Of a stretch of DNA of 64,000 bases, positions 22,850 through 36,400 are shown piece by piece. The stretch is from Euwallacea fornicatus (lineage: Eukaryota; Arthropoda; Insecta; Coleoptera; Curculionidae): contig NW_027096033.1 in NCBI RefSeq assembly GCF_040115645.1, forward strand, positions 124,001 to 188,000. The letters run 5' to 3'. The notes beneath the pieces were generated by a model, which had not been told where the DNA came from, searched no databases, and saw only the letters and a program-made list of their open reading frames with translations. Both the position numbers and the translations under genes were made by a program. Each line of letters starts with the position of its first letter. Positions within the stretch are counted from its first letter, which is position 1.

Positions 22850-25829
22850 AGTGTCAAATTAATCAGCTCGACGAGATCTTTAAAATGACACAACAATTCA
22901 TGTTTGCATCTTGTTGAATTTCCAAGAAAAATAGTACTTTATGTGCTCAAACACACAACTTTTGTGACTTTTCCAATTTTGAAGCTCGATAACTTTGGCA
23001 AATGTGGACCAAATTTGTTAAACAAAGTGTCAAATTAATCAGCTCGACGAGATCTTTAAAATGACGCAACACATCATCATTGCACCTTGTTGAACTTCCA
23101 AGAAAAATAGTACATTATGTGCTCAAACACACAACTTTTGTGACTTTTCCAATTTTGAAGCTCGATAACTTTGGCAAATGTGGACCAAATTTGTTAACCA
23201 AAGTGTCAAATTAATCAGCTCGACGAGATCTTTAAAATGACACAACAATTCATGATTGCATCTTGTTGAATTTCCAAGAAAAATAGTACTTTATGTGCTC
23301 AAACACACAACTTTTGTGACTTTTCCAATTTTGAAGCTCGATAACTTTGGCAAATGTGGACCAAATTTGTTAACCAAATTGTCAAATTAATCAGCTCGAC
23401 GAGATCTTTAAAATGACACAACAATTCATGATTGCATCTTGTTGAATTTCCAAGAAAAATAGTACTTTATGTGCTCAAACACACAACTTTTGTGACTTTT
23501 CCAATTTTGAAGCTCGATAACTTTGGCAAATGTGGACCAAATTTGTTAACCAAAGTGCCAAATTAATCAGCTCGACGAGGTCTTTAAAATGACACAATTC
23601 ATGATTGCATTTTGTTGAATTTCCAAGAAAAATAGTACTTTATGTGCTCAAACACACAACTTTTGTGACTTTTCCAATTTTGAAGCTCGATAACTTTGGC
23701 AAATGTGGACCAAATTTGTTAACCAAAGTGTCAAATTAATCAGCTCGACGAGATCTTTAAAATGACACAACAATTCATGATTGCATCTTGTTGAATTTCC
23801 AAGAAAAATAGTACTTTATGTGCTCAAACACACAACTTTTGTGACTTTTCCAATTTTGAAGCTCGATAACTTTGGCAAATGTGGACCAAATTTGTTAAAC
23901 AAAGTGTCAAATTAATCAGCTCGACGAGATCTTTAAAATGATGCAACACATCATCATTGCACCTTGTTGAACTTCCAAGAAAAATAGTACATTATGTGCT
24001 CAAACACACAACTTTTGTGACTTCAAACTTTGAAGCTCGATAGCTTCGGCAAATGAAGACCAAATTTGTTAAACAAAGTGTCAAATTAATCATCTCGACG
24101 AGATTTTGAATATGTCACAACACATCATGATTGCATCTTGTTGAATTTCCAAGAAAAATAGTACTTTATGTGCTCAAACACACAACTTTTGTGACTTTTC
24201 CAATTTTGAAGCTCGATAACTTTGGCAAATGTGGACCAAATTTGTTAACCAAAGTGCCAAATTAATCAGCTCGACGAGGTCTTTAAAATGACACAATTCA
24301 TGATTGCATTTTGTTGAATTTCCAAGAAAAATAGTACTTTATGTGCTCAAACACACAACTTTTGTGACTTTTCCAATTTTGAAGCTCGATAACTTTGGAA
24401 AATGTGGACCAAATTTGTTAACCAAAGTGTCAAATTAATCAGCTCGACGAGATCTTTAAAATGACACAACAATTCATGATTGCATCTTGTTGAATTTCCA
24501 AGAAAAATAGTACTTTATGTGCTCAAACACACAACTTTTGTGACTTTTCCAATTTTGAAGCTCGATAACTTTGGCAAATGTGGACCAAATTTGTTAAACA
24601 AAGTGTCAAAGTAATCACCTCAACGAGATTTTGAAGATGTCACAACACTTCATGATTACATCTTGTTGAACTTCCAAGAAAAATAGTACTTTATGTGCTC
24701 AAACACACAACTTTTGTGACTTTTCCAATTTTGAAGCTCGATAACTTTGGCAAATGTGGACCAAATTTGTTAACCAAAGTGTCAAATTAATCAGCTCGAC
24801 GAGATCTTTAAAATGACACAACACTTCATGATTGCATCTTGTTGAATTTCCAAGAAAAATAGTACATTATGTGCTCAAACACACAACTTTTGTGACTTCA
24901 AACTTTGAAGCTCGATAGCTTCGGCAAATGAAGACCAAATTTGTTAAACAAAGTGTCAAATTAATCATCTCGACGAGATTTTGAATATGTCACAACACAT
25001 CATGATTGCATCTTGTTGAATTTCCAAGAAAAATAGTACTTTATGTGCTCAAACACACAACTTTTGTGACTTTTCCAATTTTGAAGCTCGATAACTTTGG
25101 CAAATGTGGACCAAATTTGTTAAACAAAGTGTCAAATTAATCAGCTCGACGAGATCTTTAAAATGACACAACAATTCATGATTGCATCTTGTTGAATTTC
25201 CAAGAAAAATAGTACTTTATGTGCTCAAACACACAACTTTTGTGACTTTTCCAATTTTGAAGCTCGATAACTTTGGCAAATGTGGACCAAATTTGTTAAC
25301 CAAAGTGTCAAATTAATCAGCTCGACGAGATCTTTAAAATGACACAACAATTCATGATTGCATCTTGTTGAATTTCCAAGAAAAATAGTACTTTATGTGC
25401 TCAAACACACAACTTTTGTGACTTTTCCAATTTTGAAGCTCGATAACTTTGGCAAATGTGGACCAAATTTGTTAAACAAAGTGTCAAATTAATCAGCTCG
25501 ACGAGATCTTTAAAATGACGCAACACATCATCATTGCACCTTGTTGAACTTCCAAGAAAAATAGTACATTATGTGCTCAAACACACAACTTTTGTGACTT
25601 CAAAGTTTGAAGCTCGATAGCTTCGGCAAATGAAGACCAAATTTGTTAAACAAAGTGTCAAATTAATCATCTCGACGAGATTTTGAATATGTCACAACAC
25701 ATCATGATTGCATCTTGTTGAATTTCCAAGAAAAATAGTACTTTATGTGCTCAAACACACAACTTTTGTGACTTTTCCAATTTTGAAGCTCGATAACTTT
25801 GGCAAATGTGGACCAAATTTGTTAAACAA
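22850..25829. repeat. 17-unit repeat, copy 1 (2,980-bp register)
   Basis: Markers repeat 2,980 bp later: catgtttgc at about 22,900 and 25,880; aaattgtcaaat at about 23,380 and 26,360; cgaggtc at 23,578 and 26,558; atgatgcaac at about 23,940 and 26,920; gacttcaaac at 24,017 and 26,997; cgaggtc at 24,277 and 27,257; gtaatcacct at 24,611 and 27,591. Part of it (23.97-24.82 kb) also matches 21.16-21.99 kb at a 2,806-bp offset. Confidence 0.87.
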
Positions 25830-27749
25830 AGTGTCAAATTAATCAGCTCGACGAGATCTTTAAAATGACACAACAATTCATGTTTGCATCTTGTTGAATT
25901 TCCAAGAAAAATAGTACTTTATGTGCTCAAACACACAACTTTTGTGACTTTTCCAATTTTGAAGCTCGATAACTTTGGCAAATGTGGACCAAATTTGTTA
26001 AACAAAGTGTCAAATTAATCAGCTCGACGAGATCTTTAAAATGACGCAACACATCATCATTGCACCTTGTTGAACTTCCAAGAAAAATAGTACATTATGT
26101 GCTCAAACACACAACTTTTGTGACTTTTCCAATTTTGAAGCTCGATAACTTTGGCAAATGTGGACCAAATTTGTTAACCAAAGTGTCAAATTAATCAGCT
26201 CGACGAGATCTTTAAAATGACACAACAATTCATGATTGCATCTTGTTGAATTTCCAAGAAAAATAGTACTTTATGTGCTCAAACACACAACTTTTGTGAC
26301 TTTTCCAATTTTGAAGCTCGATAACTTTGGCAAATGTGGACCAAATTTGTTAACCAAATTGTCAAATTAATCAGCTCGACGAGATCTTTAAAATGACACA
26401 ACAATTCATGATTGCATCTTGTTGAATTTCCAAGAAAAATAGTACTTTATGTGCTCAAACACACAACTTTTGTGACTTTTCCAATTTTGAAGCTCGATAA
26501 CTTTGGCAAATGTGGACCAAATTTGTTAACCAAAGTGCCAAATTAATCAGCTCGACGAGGTCTTTAAAATGACACAATTCATGATTGCATTTTGTTGAAT
26601 TTCCAAGAAAAATAGTACTTTATGTGCTCAAACACACAACTTTTGTGACTTTTCCAATTTTGAAGCTCGATAACTTTGGCAAATGTGGACCAAATTTGTT
26701 AACCAAAGTGTCAAATTAATCAGCTCGACGAGATCTTTAAAATGACACAACAATTCATGATTGCATCTTGTTGAATTTCCAAGAAAAATAGTACTTTATG
26801 TGCTCAAACACACAACTTTTGTGACTTTTCCAATTTTGAAGCTCGATAACTTTGGCAAATGTGGACCAAATTTGTTAAACAAAGTGTCAAATTAATCAGC
26901 TCGACGAGATCTTTAAAATGATGCAACACATCATCATTGCACCTTGTTGAACTTCCAAGAAAAATAGTACATTATGTGCTCAAACACACAACTTTTGTGA
27001 CTTCAAACTTTGAAGCTCGATAGCTTCGGCAAATGAAGACCAAATTTGTTAAACAAAGTGTCAAATTAATCATCTCGACGAGATTTTGAATATGTCACAA
27101 CACATCATGATTGCATCTTGTTGAATTTCCAAGAAAAATAGTACTTTATGTGCTCAAACACACAACTTTTGTGACTTTTCCAATTTTGAAGCTCGATAAC
27201 TTTGGCAAATGTGGACCAAATTTGTTAACCAAAGTGCCAAATTAATCAGCTCGACGAGGTCTTTAAAATGACACAATTCATGATTGCATTTTGTTGAATT
27301 TCCAAGAAAAATAGTACTTTATGTGCTCAAACACACAACTTTTGTGACTTTTCCAATTTTGAAGCTCGATAACTTTGGAAAATGTGGACCAAATTTGTTA
27401 ACCAAAGTGTCAAATTAATCAGCTCGACGAGATCTTTAAAATGACACAACAATTCATGATTGCATCTTGTTGAATTTCCAAGAAAAATAGTACTTTATGT
27501 GCTCAAACACACAACTTTTGTGACTTTTCCAATTTTGAAGCTCGATAACTTTGGCAAATGTGGACCAAATTTGTTAAACAAAGTGTCAAAGTAATCACCT
27601 CAACGAGATTTTGAAGATGTCACAACACATCATGATTACATCTTGTTGAACTTCCAAGAAAAATAGTACTTTATGTGCTCAAACACACAACTTTTGTGAC
27701 TTTTCCAATTTTGAAGCTCGATAACTTTGGCAAATGTGGACCAAATTTG
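25830..27749. repeat. 17-unit repeat, copy 2 (about 1.92 kb retained)
   Basis: Follows copy 1 from the catgtttgc unit to about 27,749. There copy 1 joins through gttaacc and this copy through gtttaac. Just upstream it lacks one A unit that copy 1 has, which gives a local offset of 3,156 bp (25,594 against 22,438). The gtaatcacct unit reads cacatcatg here but cacttcatg in copy 1. Confidence 0.85.
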
Positions 27750-29337
27750 TTTAACAAAGTGTCAAATTAATCAGCTCGACGAGATCTTTAAAATGACGCA
27801 ACACATCATCATTGCACCTTGTTGAACTTCCAAGAAAAGTAGTACATTATGTGCTCAAACACACAAATTTTGTGACTTTTCAAACTTTCAAGCTCGATAG
27901 CTTCGGCAAATGAAGACCAAATTTGTTAAACAAAGTGTCAAATTAATCAGCTCGACGAGATCTTTAAAATGACACAACAATTCATGATTGCATCTTGTTG
28001 AATTTCCAAGAAAAATAGTACTTTATGTGCTCAAACACACAACTTTTGTGACTTTTCCAATTTTGAAGCTCGATAACTTTGGCAAATGTGGACCAAATTT
28101 GTTAAACAAAGTGTCAAAGTAATCACCTCAACGAGATTTTGAAGATGTCACAACACATCATGATTACATCTTGTTGAACTTCCAAGAAAAATAGTACTTT
28201 ATGTGCTCAAACACACAACTTTTGTGACTTTTCCAATTTTGAAGCTCGATAACTTTGGCAAATGTGGACCAAATTTGTTAAACAAAGTGTCAAATTAATC
28301 AGCTCGACGAGATCTTTAAAATGACGCAACACATCATCATTGCACCTTGTTGAACTTCCAAGAAAAATAGTACATTATGTGCTCAAACACACAACTTTTG
28401 TGACTTTTCCAATTTTGAAGCTCGATAACTTTGGAAAATGTGGACCAAATTTGTTACACAAAGTGTCAAATTAATCAGCTCGACGAGATCTTTAAAATGA
28501 CACAACAATTCATGATTGCATCTTGTTGACTTTCCAAGAAAAATAGTACTTTATGTGCTCAAACACACAACTTTTGTGACTTTTCCAATTTTGAAGCTCG
28601 ATAACTTTGGCAAATGTGGACCAAATTTGTTAACCAAAGTGTCAAATTAATCAGCTCGACGAGATTTTGAATATGTCACAACACATCATGATTGCATCTT
28701 GTTGAATTTCCAAGAAAAATAGTACTTTATGTGCTCAAACACATAACTTTTGTGACTTTTCCAATTTTGAAGCTCGATAACTTTGGCAAATGTGGACCAA
28801 ATTTGTTAAACAAAGTGTCAAATTAATCAGCTCGACGAGATCTTTAAAATGACGCAACACATCATCATTGCACCTTGTTGAACTTCCAAGAAAAATAGTA
28901 CATTATGTGCTCAAACACACAACTTTTGTGACTTTTCCAATTTTGAAGCTCGATAACTTTGGCAAATGTGGACCAAATTTGTTAACCAAAGTGTCAAATT
29001 AATCAGCTCGACGAGATCTTTAAAATGACAACAATTCATGATTGCATCTTGTTGAATTTCCAAGAAAAATAGTACTTTATGTGCTCAAACACACAACTTT
29101 TGTGACTTTTCCAATTTTGAAGCTCGATAACTTTGGCAAATGTGGACCAAATTTGTTAACCAAAGTGTCAAATTAATCAGCTCGACGAGATCTTTAAAAT
29201 GACACAACAATTCATGATTGCATCTTGTTGAATTTCCAAGAAAAATAGTACTTTATGTGCTCAAACACACAACTTTTGTGACTTTTCCAATTTTGAAGCT
29301 CGATAACTTTGGCAAATGTGGACCAAATTTGTTAAAC
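27750..29337. repeat. Mixed units between the 17- and 14-unit repeats
   Basis: B with aaaagtag, A, a D-type gtaatcacct unit at about 28,119 (530 bp after the preceding one), B/A with ggaaaatg and gttacac, A with gttgacttt, D with cataac, B/A, A with gacaacaattc, A. Several point variants here are seen once only in the window, consistent with a stretch not recently amplified. Confidence 0.72.
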
Positions 29338-31799
29338 AAAGTGTCAAATTAATCAGCTCGACGAGATCTTTAAAATGACGCAACACATCATCATTGCACC
29401 TTGTTGAACTTCCAAGAAAAATAGTACATTATGTGCTCAAACACACAAATTTTGTGACTTTTCAAACTTTGAAGCTCGATAGCTTCGGCAAATGAAGACC
29501 AAATTTGTTAAACAAAGTGTCAAATTAATCATCTCGACGAGATCTTTAAAATGACACAACACACCATGATTACATCTTGTTGAACTTCCAAGAAAAATAG
29601 TACTTTATGTGCTCAAACACACAACTTTTGTGACTTTTCCAATTTTGAAGCTCGATAACTTTGGCAAATGTGGACCAAATTTGTTAACCAAAATGTCAAA
29701 TTAATCAGCTCGACGAGATTTTGAATATGTCACAATACATCATGATTGCATCTTGTTGAATTTCCAAGAAAAATAGTACTTTATGTGCTCAAACACACAA
29801 CTTTTGTGACTTTTCCAATTTTGAAGCTCGATAACTTTGGCAAATGTGGACCAAATTTGTTAAACAAAGTGTCAAATTAATCAGCTCGACGAGATCTTTA
29901 AAATGACGCAACACATCATCATTGCACCTTGTTGAACTTCCAAGAAAAATAGTACATTATGTGCTCAAACACACAAATTTTGTGACTTTTCAAACTTTGA
30001 AGCTCGATAGCTTCGGCAAATGAAGACCAAATTTGTTAAACAAAGTGTCAAATTAATCATCTCGACGAGATCTTTAAAATGACACAACACACCATGATTA
30101 CATCTTGTTGAACTTCCAAGAAAAATAGTACTTTAGGTGCTCAAACACACAACTTTTGTGACTTTTCAAACTTTGAAGCTCGATAGCTTCGGCAAATGTG
30201 GACCAAATTTGTTAAACAAAGTGTCAAATTAATCAGCTCGACGAGATCTTTAAAATGACGCAACACATCATCATTGCACCTTGTTGAACTTCCAAGAAAA
30301 ATAGTACATTATGTGCTCAAACACACAAATTTTGTGACTTTTCAAACTTTGAAGCTCGATAGCTTCGGCAAATGAAGACCAAATTCGTTAAACAAAGTGT
30401 CAAATTAATCAGCTCGACGAGATTTTGAATATGTCACAACACATCATGATTGCATCTTGTTGAATTTCCAAGAAAAATAGTACTTTATGTGCTCAAACAC
30501 ACAACTTTTGTGACTTTTCCAATTTTGAAGCTCGATAACTTTGGCAAATGTGGACCAAATTTGTTAACCAAAGTGTCAAATTAATCAGCTCGACGAGATC
30601 TTTAAAATGACACAACAATTCATGATTGCATCTTGTTGAATTTCCAAGAAAAATAGTACTTTATGTGCTCAAATACACAACTTTTGTGACTTTTCCAATT
30701 TTGAAGCTCGATAACTTTGGCAAATGTGGACCAAATTTGTTAACCAAAGTGTCAAATTAATCAGCTCGACGAGATCTTTAAAATGACAACAATTCATGAT
30801 TGCATCTTGTTGAATTTCCAAGAAAAATAGTACTTTATGTGCTCAAACACACAACTTTTGTGACTTTTCCAATTTTGAAGCTCGATAACTTTGGCAAATG
30901 TGGACCAAATTTGTTAACCAAAGTGTCAAATTAATCAGCTCGACGAGATCTTTAAAATGACACAACAATTCATGATTGCATCTTGTTGAATTTCCAAGAA
31001 AAATAGTACTTTATGTGCTCAAACACACAACTTTTGTGACTTTTCCAATTTTGAAGCTCGATAACTTTGGCAAATGTGGACCAAATTTGTTAAACAAAGT
31101 GTCAAATTAATCAGCTCGACGAGATCTTTAAAATGACGCAACACATCATCATTGCACCTTGTTGAACTTCCAAGAAAAATAGTACATTATGTGCTCAAAC
31201 ACACAAATTTTGTGACTTTTCAAACTTTGAAGCTCGATAGCTTCGGCAAATGAAGACCAAATTCGTTAAACAAAGTGTCAAATTAATCAGCTCGACGAGA
31301 TTTTGAATATGTCACAACACATCATGATTGCATCTTGTTGAATTTCCAAGAAAAATAGTACTTTATGTGCTCAAACACACAACTTTTGTGACTTTTCCAA
31401 TTTTGAAGCTCGATAACTTTGGCAAATGTGGACCAAATTTGTTAACCAAAGTGTCACATTAATCAGCTCGACGAGATCTTTAAAATGACACAACAATTCA
31501 TGATTGCATCTTGTTGAATTTCCAAGAAAAATAGTACTTTATGTGCTCAAATACACAACTTTTGTGACTTTTCCAATTTTGAAGCTCGATAACTTTGGCA
31601 AATGTGGACCAAATTTGTTAAACAAAGTGTCAAATTAATCAGCTCGACGAGATTTTTAAAATGACACAACACACCATGATTACATCTTGTTGAACTTCCA
31701 AGAAAAATAGTACTTTATGTGCTCAAACACACAACTTTTGTGACTTTTCCAATTTTGAAGCTCGATAACTTTGGCAAATGTGGACCAAATTTGTTAAAC
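29338..31799. repeat. 14-unit tandem repeat, copy 1 (2,462 bp)
   Basis: Directly tandem with the next block. Shared rare markers: aaatgtcaaa with cacaatacatc (29,691 and 32,153), gtgtcacatt (31,451 and 33,913), caaatacac in the following unit, and cagctcgacgagattttt with cacacc in the last unit. A C unit with ctttaggtgctc but a tggacc end at about 30.1-30.2 kb is also present in both copies. Confidence 0.87.
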
Positions 31800-34258
31800 A
31801 AAGTGTCAAATTAATCAGCTCGACGAGATCTTTAAAATGACGCAACACATCATCATTGCACCTTGTTGAACTTCCAAGAAAAATAGTACATTATGTGCTC
31901 AAACACACAAATTTTGTGACTTTTCAAACTTTGAAGCTCGATAGCTTCGGCAAATGAAGACCAAATTTGTTAAACAAAGTGTCAAATTAATCATCTCGAC
32001 GAGATCTTTAAAATGACACAACACACCATGATTACATCTTGTTGAACTTCCAAGAAAAATAGTACTTTATGTGCTCAAACACACAACTTTTGTGACTTTT
32101 CCAATTTTGAAGCTCGATAACTTTGGCAAATGTGGACCAAATTTGTTAACCAAAATGTCAAATTAATCAGCTCGACGAGATTTTGAATATGTCACAATAC
32201 ATCATGATTGCATCTTGTTGAATTTCCAAGAAAAATAGTACTTTATGTGCTCAAACACACAACTTTTGTGACTTTTCCAATTTTGAAGCTCGATAACTTT
32301 GGCAAATGTGGACCAAATTTGTTAAACAAAGTGTCAAATTAATCAGCTCGACGAGATCTTTAAAATGACGCAACACATCATCATTGCACCTTGTTGAACT
32401 TCCAAGAAAAATAGTACATTATGTGCTCAAACACACAAATTTTGTGACTTTTCAAACTTTGAAGCTCGATAGCTTCGGCAAATGAAGACCAAATTTGTTA
32501 AACAAAGTGTCAAATTAATCATCTCGACGAGATCTTTAAAATGACACAACACACCATGATTACATCTTGTTGAACTTCCAAGAAAAATAGTACTTTAGGT
32601 GCTCAAACACACAACTTTTGTGACTTTTCAAACTTTGAAGCTCGATAGCTTCGGCAAATGTGGACCAAATTTGTTAAACAAAGTGTCAAATTAATCAGCT
32701 CGACGAGATCTTTAAAATGACGCAACACATCATCATTGCACCTTGTTGAACTTCCAAGAAAAATAGTACATTATGTGCTCAAACACACAAATTTTGTGAC
32801 TTTTCAAACTTTGAAGCTCGATAGCTTCGGCAAATGAAGACCAAATTCGTTAAACAAAGTGTCAAATTAATCAGCTCGACGAGATTTTGAATATGTCACA
32901 ACACATCATGATTGCATCTTGTTGAATTTCCAAGAAAAATAGTACTTTATGTGCTCAAACACACAACTTTTGTGACTTTTCCAATTTTGAAGCTCGATAA
33001 CTTTGGCAAATGTGGACCAAATTTGTTAACCAAAGTGTCAAATTAATCAGCTCGACGAGATCTTTAAAATGACACAACAATTCATGATTGCATCTTGTTG
33101 AATTTCCAAGAAAAATAGTACTTTATGTGCTCAAATACACAACTTTTGTGACTTTTCCAATTTTGAAGCTCGATAACTTTGGCAAATGTGGACCAAATTT
33201 GTTAACCAAAGTGTCAAATTAATCAGCTCGACGAGATCTTTAAAATGACAACAATTCATGATTGCATCTTGTTGAATTTCCAAGAAAAATAGTACTTTAT
33301 GTGCTCAAACACACAACTTTTGTGACTTTTCCAATTTTGAAGCTCGATAACTTTGGCAAATGTGGACCAAATTTGTTAACCAAAGTGTCAAATTAATCAG
33401 CTCGACGAGATCTTTAAAATGACACAACAATTCATGATTGCATCTTGTTGAATTTCCAAGAAAAATAGTACTTTATGTGCTCAAACACACAACTTTTGTG
33501 ACTTTTCCAATTTTGAAGCTCGATAACTTTGGCAAATGTGGACCAAATTTGTTAAACAAAGTGTCAAATTAATCAGCTCGACGAGATCTTTAAAATGACG
33601 CAACACATCATCATTGCACCTTGTTGAACTTCCAAGAAAAATAGTACATTATGTGCTCAAACACACAAATTTTGTGACTTTTCAAACTTTGAAGCTCGAT
33701 AGCTTCGGCAAATGAAGACCAAATTCGTTAAACAAAGTGTCAAATTAATCAGCTCGACGAGATTTTGAATATGTCACAACACATCATGATTGCATCTTGT
33801 TGAATTTCCAAGAAAAATAGTACTTTATGTGCTCAAACACACAACTTTTGTGACTTTTCCAATTTTGAAGCTCGATAACTTTGGCAAATGTGGACCAAAT
33901 TTGTTAACCAAAGTGTCACATTAATCAGCTCGACGAGATTTTGAATATGTCACAACACATCATGATTGCATCTTGTTGAATTTCCAAGAAAAATAGTACT
34001 TTATGTGCTCAAATACACAACTTTTGTGACTTTTCCAATTTTGAAGCTCGATAACTTTGGCAAATGTGGACCAAATTTGTTAAACAAAGTGTCAAATTAA
34101 TCAGCTCGACGAGATTTTTAAAATGACACAACACACCATGATTACATCTTGTTGAACTTCCAAGAAAAATAGTACTTTATGTGCTCAAACACACAACTTT
34201 TGTGACTTTTCCAATTTTGAAGCTCGATAACTTTGGCAAATGTGGACCAAATTTGTTA
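31800..34258. repeat. 14-unit tandem repeat, copy 2
   Basis: Repeats 29,338-31,799 unit for unit. The clear difference is at 33,940-33,960, where a D-type left end (gattttgaatatgtcac) replaces the A-type left end seen at 31,478-31,498, while the private markers on both sides are kept. It ends with gttaacc where copy 1 has gttaaac. Confidence 0.86.
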
Positions 34259-36400
34259 ACCAAAGTGTCAAATTAATCAGCTCGACGAGATCTTTAAAAT
34301 GACGCAACACATCATCATTGCACCTTGTTGAACTTCCAAGAAAAATAGTACATTATGTGCTCAAACACACAACTTTTGTGACTTTTCAAACTTTGAAGCT
34401 CGATAGCTTCGGCAAATGAAGACCAAATTCGTTAAACAAAGTGTCAAATTAATCAGCTCGACGAGATTTTGAATATGTCACAACACATCATGATTGCATC
34501 TTGTTGAATTTCCAAGAAAAATAGTACTTTATGTGCTCAAACACACAACTTTTGTGACTTTTCCAATTTTGAAGCTCGATAACTTTGGCAAATGTGGACC
34601 AAATTTGTTAACCAAAGTGTCAAATTAATCAGCTCGACGAGATCTTTAAAATGACACAACAATTCATGATTGCATCTTGTTGAATTTCCAAGAAAAATAG
34701 TACTTTATGTGCTCAAACACACAACTTTTGTGACTTTTCCAATTTTGAAGCTCGATAACTTTGGCAAATGTGGACCAAATTTGTTAACCAAAGTGTCAAA
34801 TTAATCAGCTCGACGAGATCTTTAAAATGACAACAATTCATGATTGCATCTTGTTGAATTTCCAAGAAAAATAGTACTTTATGTGCTCAAACACACAACT
34901 TTTGTGACTTTTCCAATTTTGAAGCTCGATAACTTTGGCAAATGTGGACCAAATTTGTTAACCAAAGTGTCAAATTAATCAGCTCGACGAGATCTTTAAA
35001 ATGACACAACAATTCATGATTGCATCTTGTTGAATTTCCAAGAAAAATAGTACTTTATGTGCTCAAACACACAACTTTTGTGACTTTTCCAATTTTGAAG
35101 CTCGATAACTTTGGCAAATGTGGACCAAATTTGTTAAACAAAGTGTCAAATTAATCAGCTCGACGAGATCTTTAAAATGACGCAACACATCATCATTGCA
35201 CCTTGTTGAACTTCCAAGAAAAATAGTACATTATGTGCTCAAACACACAAATTTTGTGACTTTTCAAACTTTGAAGCTCGATAGCTTCGGCAAATGAAGA
35301 CCAAATTTGTTAAACAAAGTGTCAAATTAATCATCTCGACGAGATCTTTAAAATGACACAACACACCATGATTACATCTTGTTGAACTTCCAAGAAAAAT
35401 AGTACTTTAGGTGCTCAAACACACAACTTTTGTGACTTTTCAAACTTTGAAGCTCGATAGCTTCGGCAAATGAAGACCAAATTTGTTAAACAAAGTGTCA
35501 AATTAATCATCTCGACGAGATCTTTAAAATGACACAACACACCATGATTACATCTTGTTGAACTTCCAAGAAAAATAGTACTTTAGGTGCTCAAACACAC
35601 AACTTTTGTGACTTTTCAAATTTTGAAGCTCGATAGCTTCGGCAAATGTGGACCAAATTTGTTAAACAAAGTGTCAAATTAATCAGCTCGACGAGATCTT
35701 TAAAATGACAACAATTCATGATTGCATCTTGTTGAATTTCCAAGAAAAATAGTACTTTATGTGCTCAAACACACATCTTTTGTGACTTTTCCAATTTTGA
35801 AGCTCGATAACTTTGGCAAATGTGGACCAAATTTGTTAAACAAAGTGTCAAATTAATCAGCTCGACGAGATCTTTAAAATGACGCAACACATCATCATTG
35901 CACCTTGTTGAACTTCCAAGAAAAATAGTACATTATGTGCTCAAACACACAACTTTTGTGACTTTTCCAATTTTGAAGCTCGATAACTTTGGCAAATGTG
36001 GACCAAATTTGTTAACCAAAGTGTCAAATTAATCAGCTCGACGAGATCTTTAAAATGACAACAATTCATGATTGCATCTTGTTGAATTTCCAAGAAAAAT
36101 AGTACTTTATGTGCTCAAACACACAACTTTTGTGACTTTTCCAATTTTGAAGCTCGATAACTTTGGCAAATGTGGACCAAATTTGTTAACCAAAGTGTCA
36201 AATTAATCAGCTCGACGAGATCTTTAAAATGACACAACAATTCATGATTGCATCTTGTTGAATTTCCAAGAAAAATAGTACTTTATGTGCTCAAACACAC
36301 AACTTTTGTGACTTTTCCAATTTTGAAGCTCGATAACTTTGGCAAATGTGGACCAAATTTGTTAAACAAAGTGTCAAATTAATCAGCTCGACGAGATCTT
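34259..36400. repeat. A/B/C mixed satellite segment
   Basis: B', D, A, A with gacaacaattc, A, B, C and C (one with caaattttg and a tggacc end), A with cacatctttt at about 35.77 kb, B/A, A, A. The motif B/A - A(gacaacaattc) - A - B - C resembles 28.9-29.6 and 38.4-39.1 kb, so pieces of one module are reused. No gene. Confidence 0.72.
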
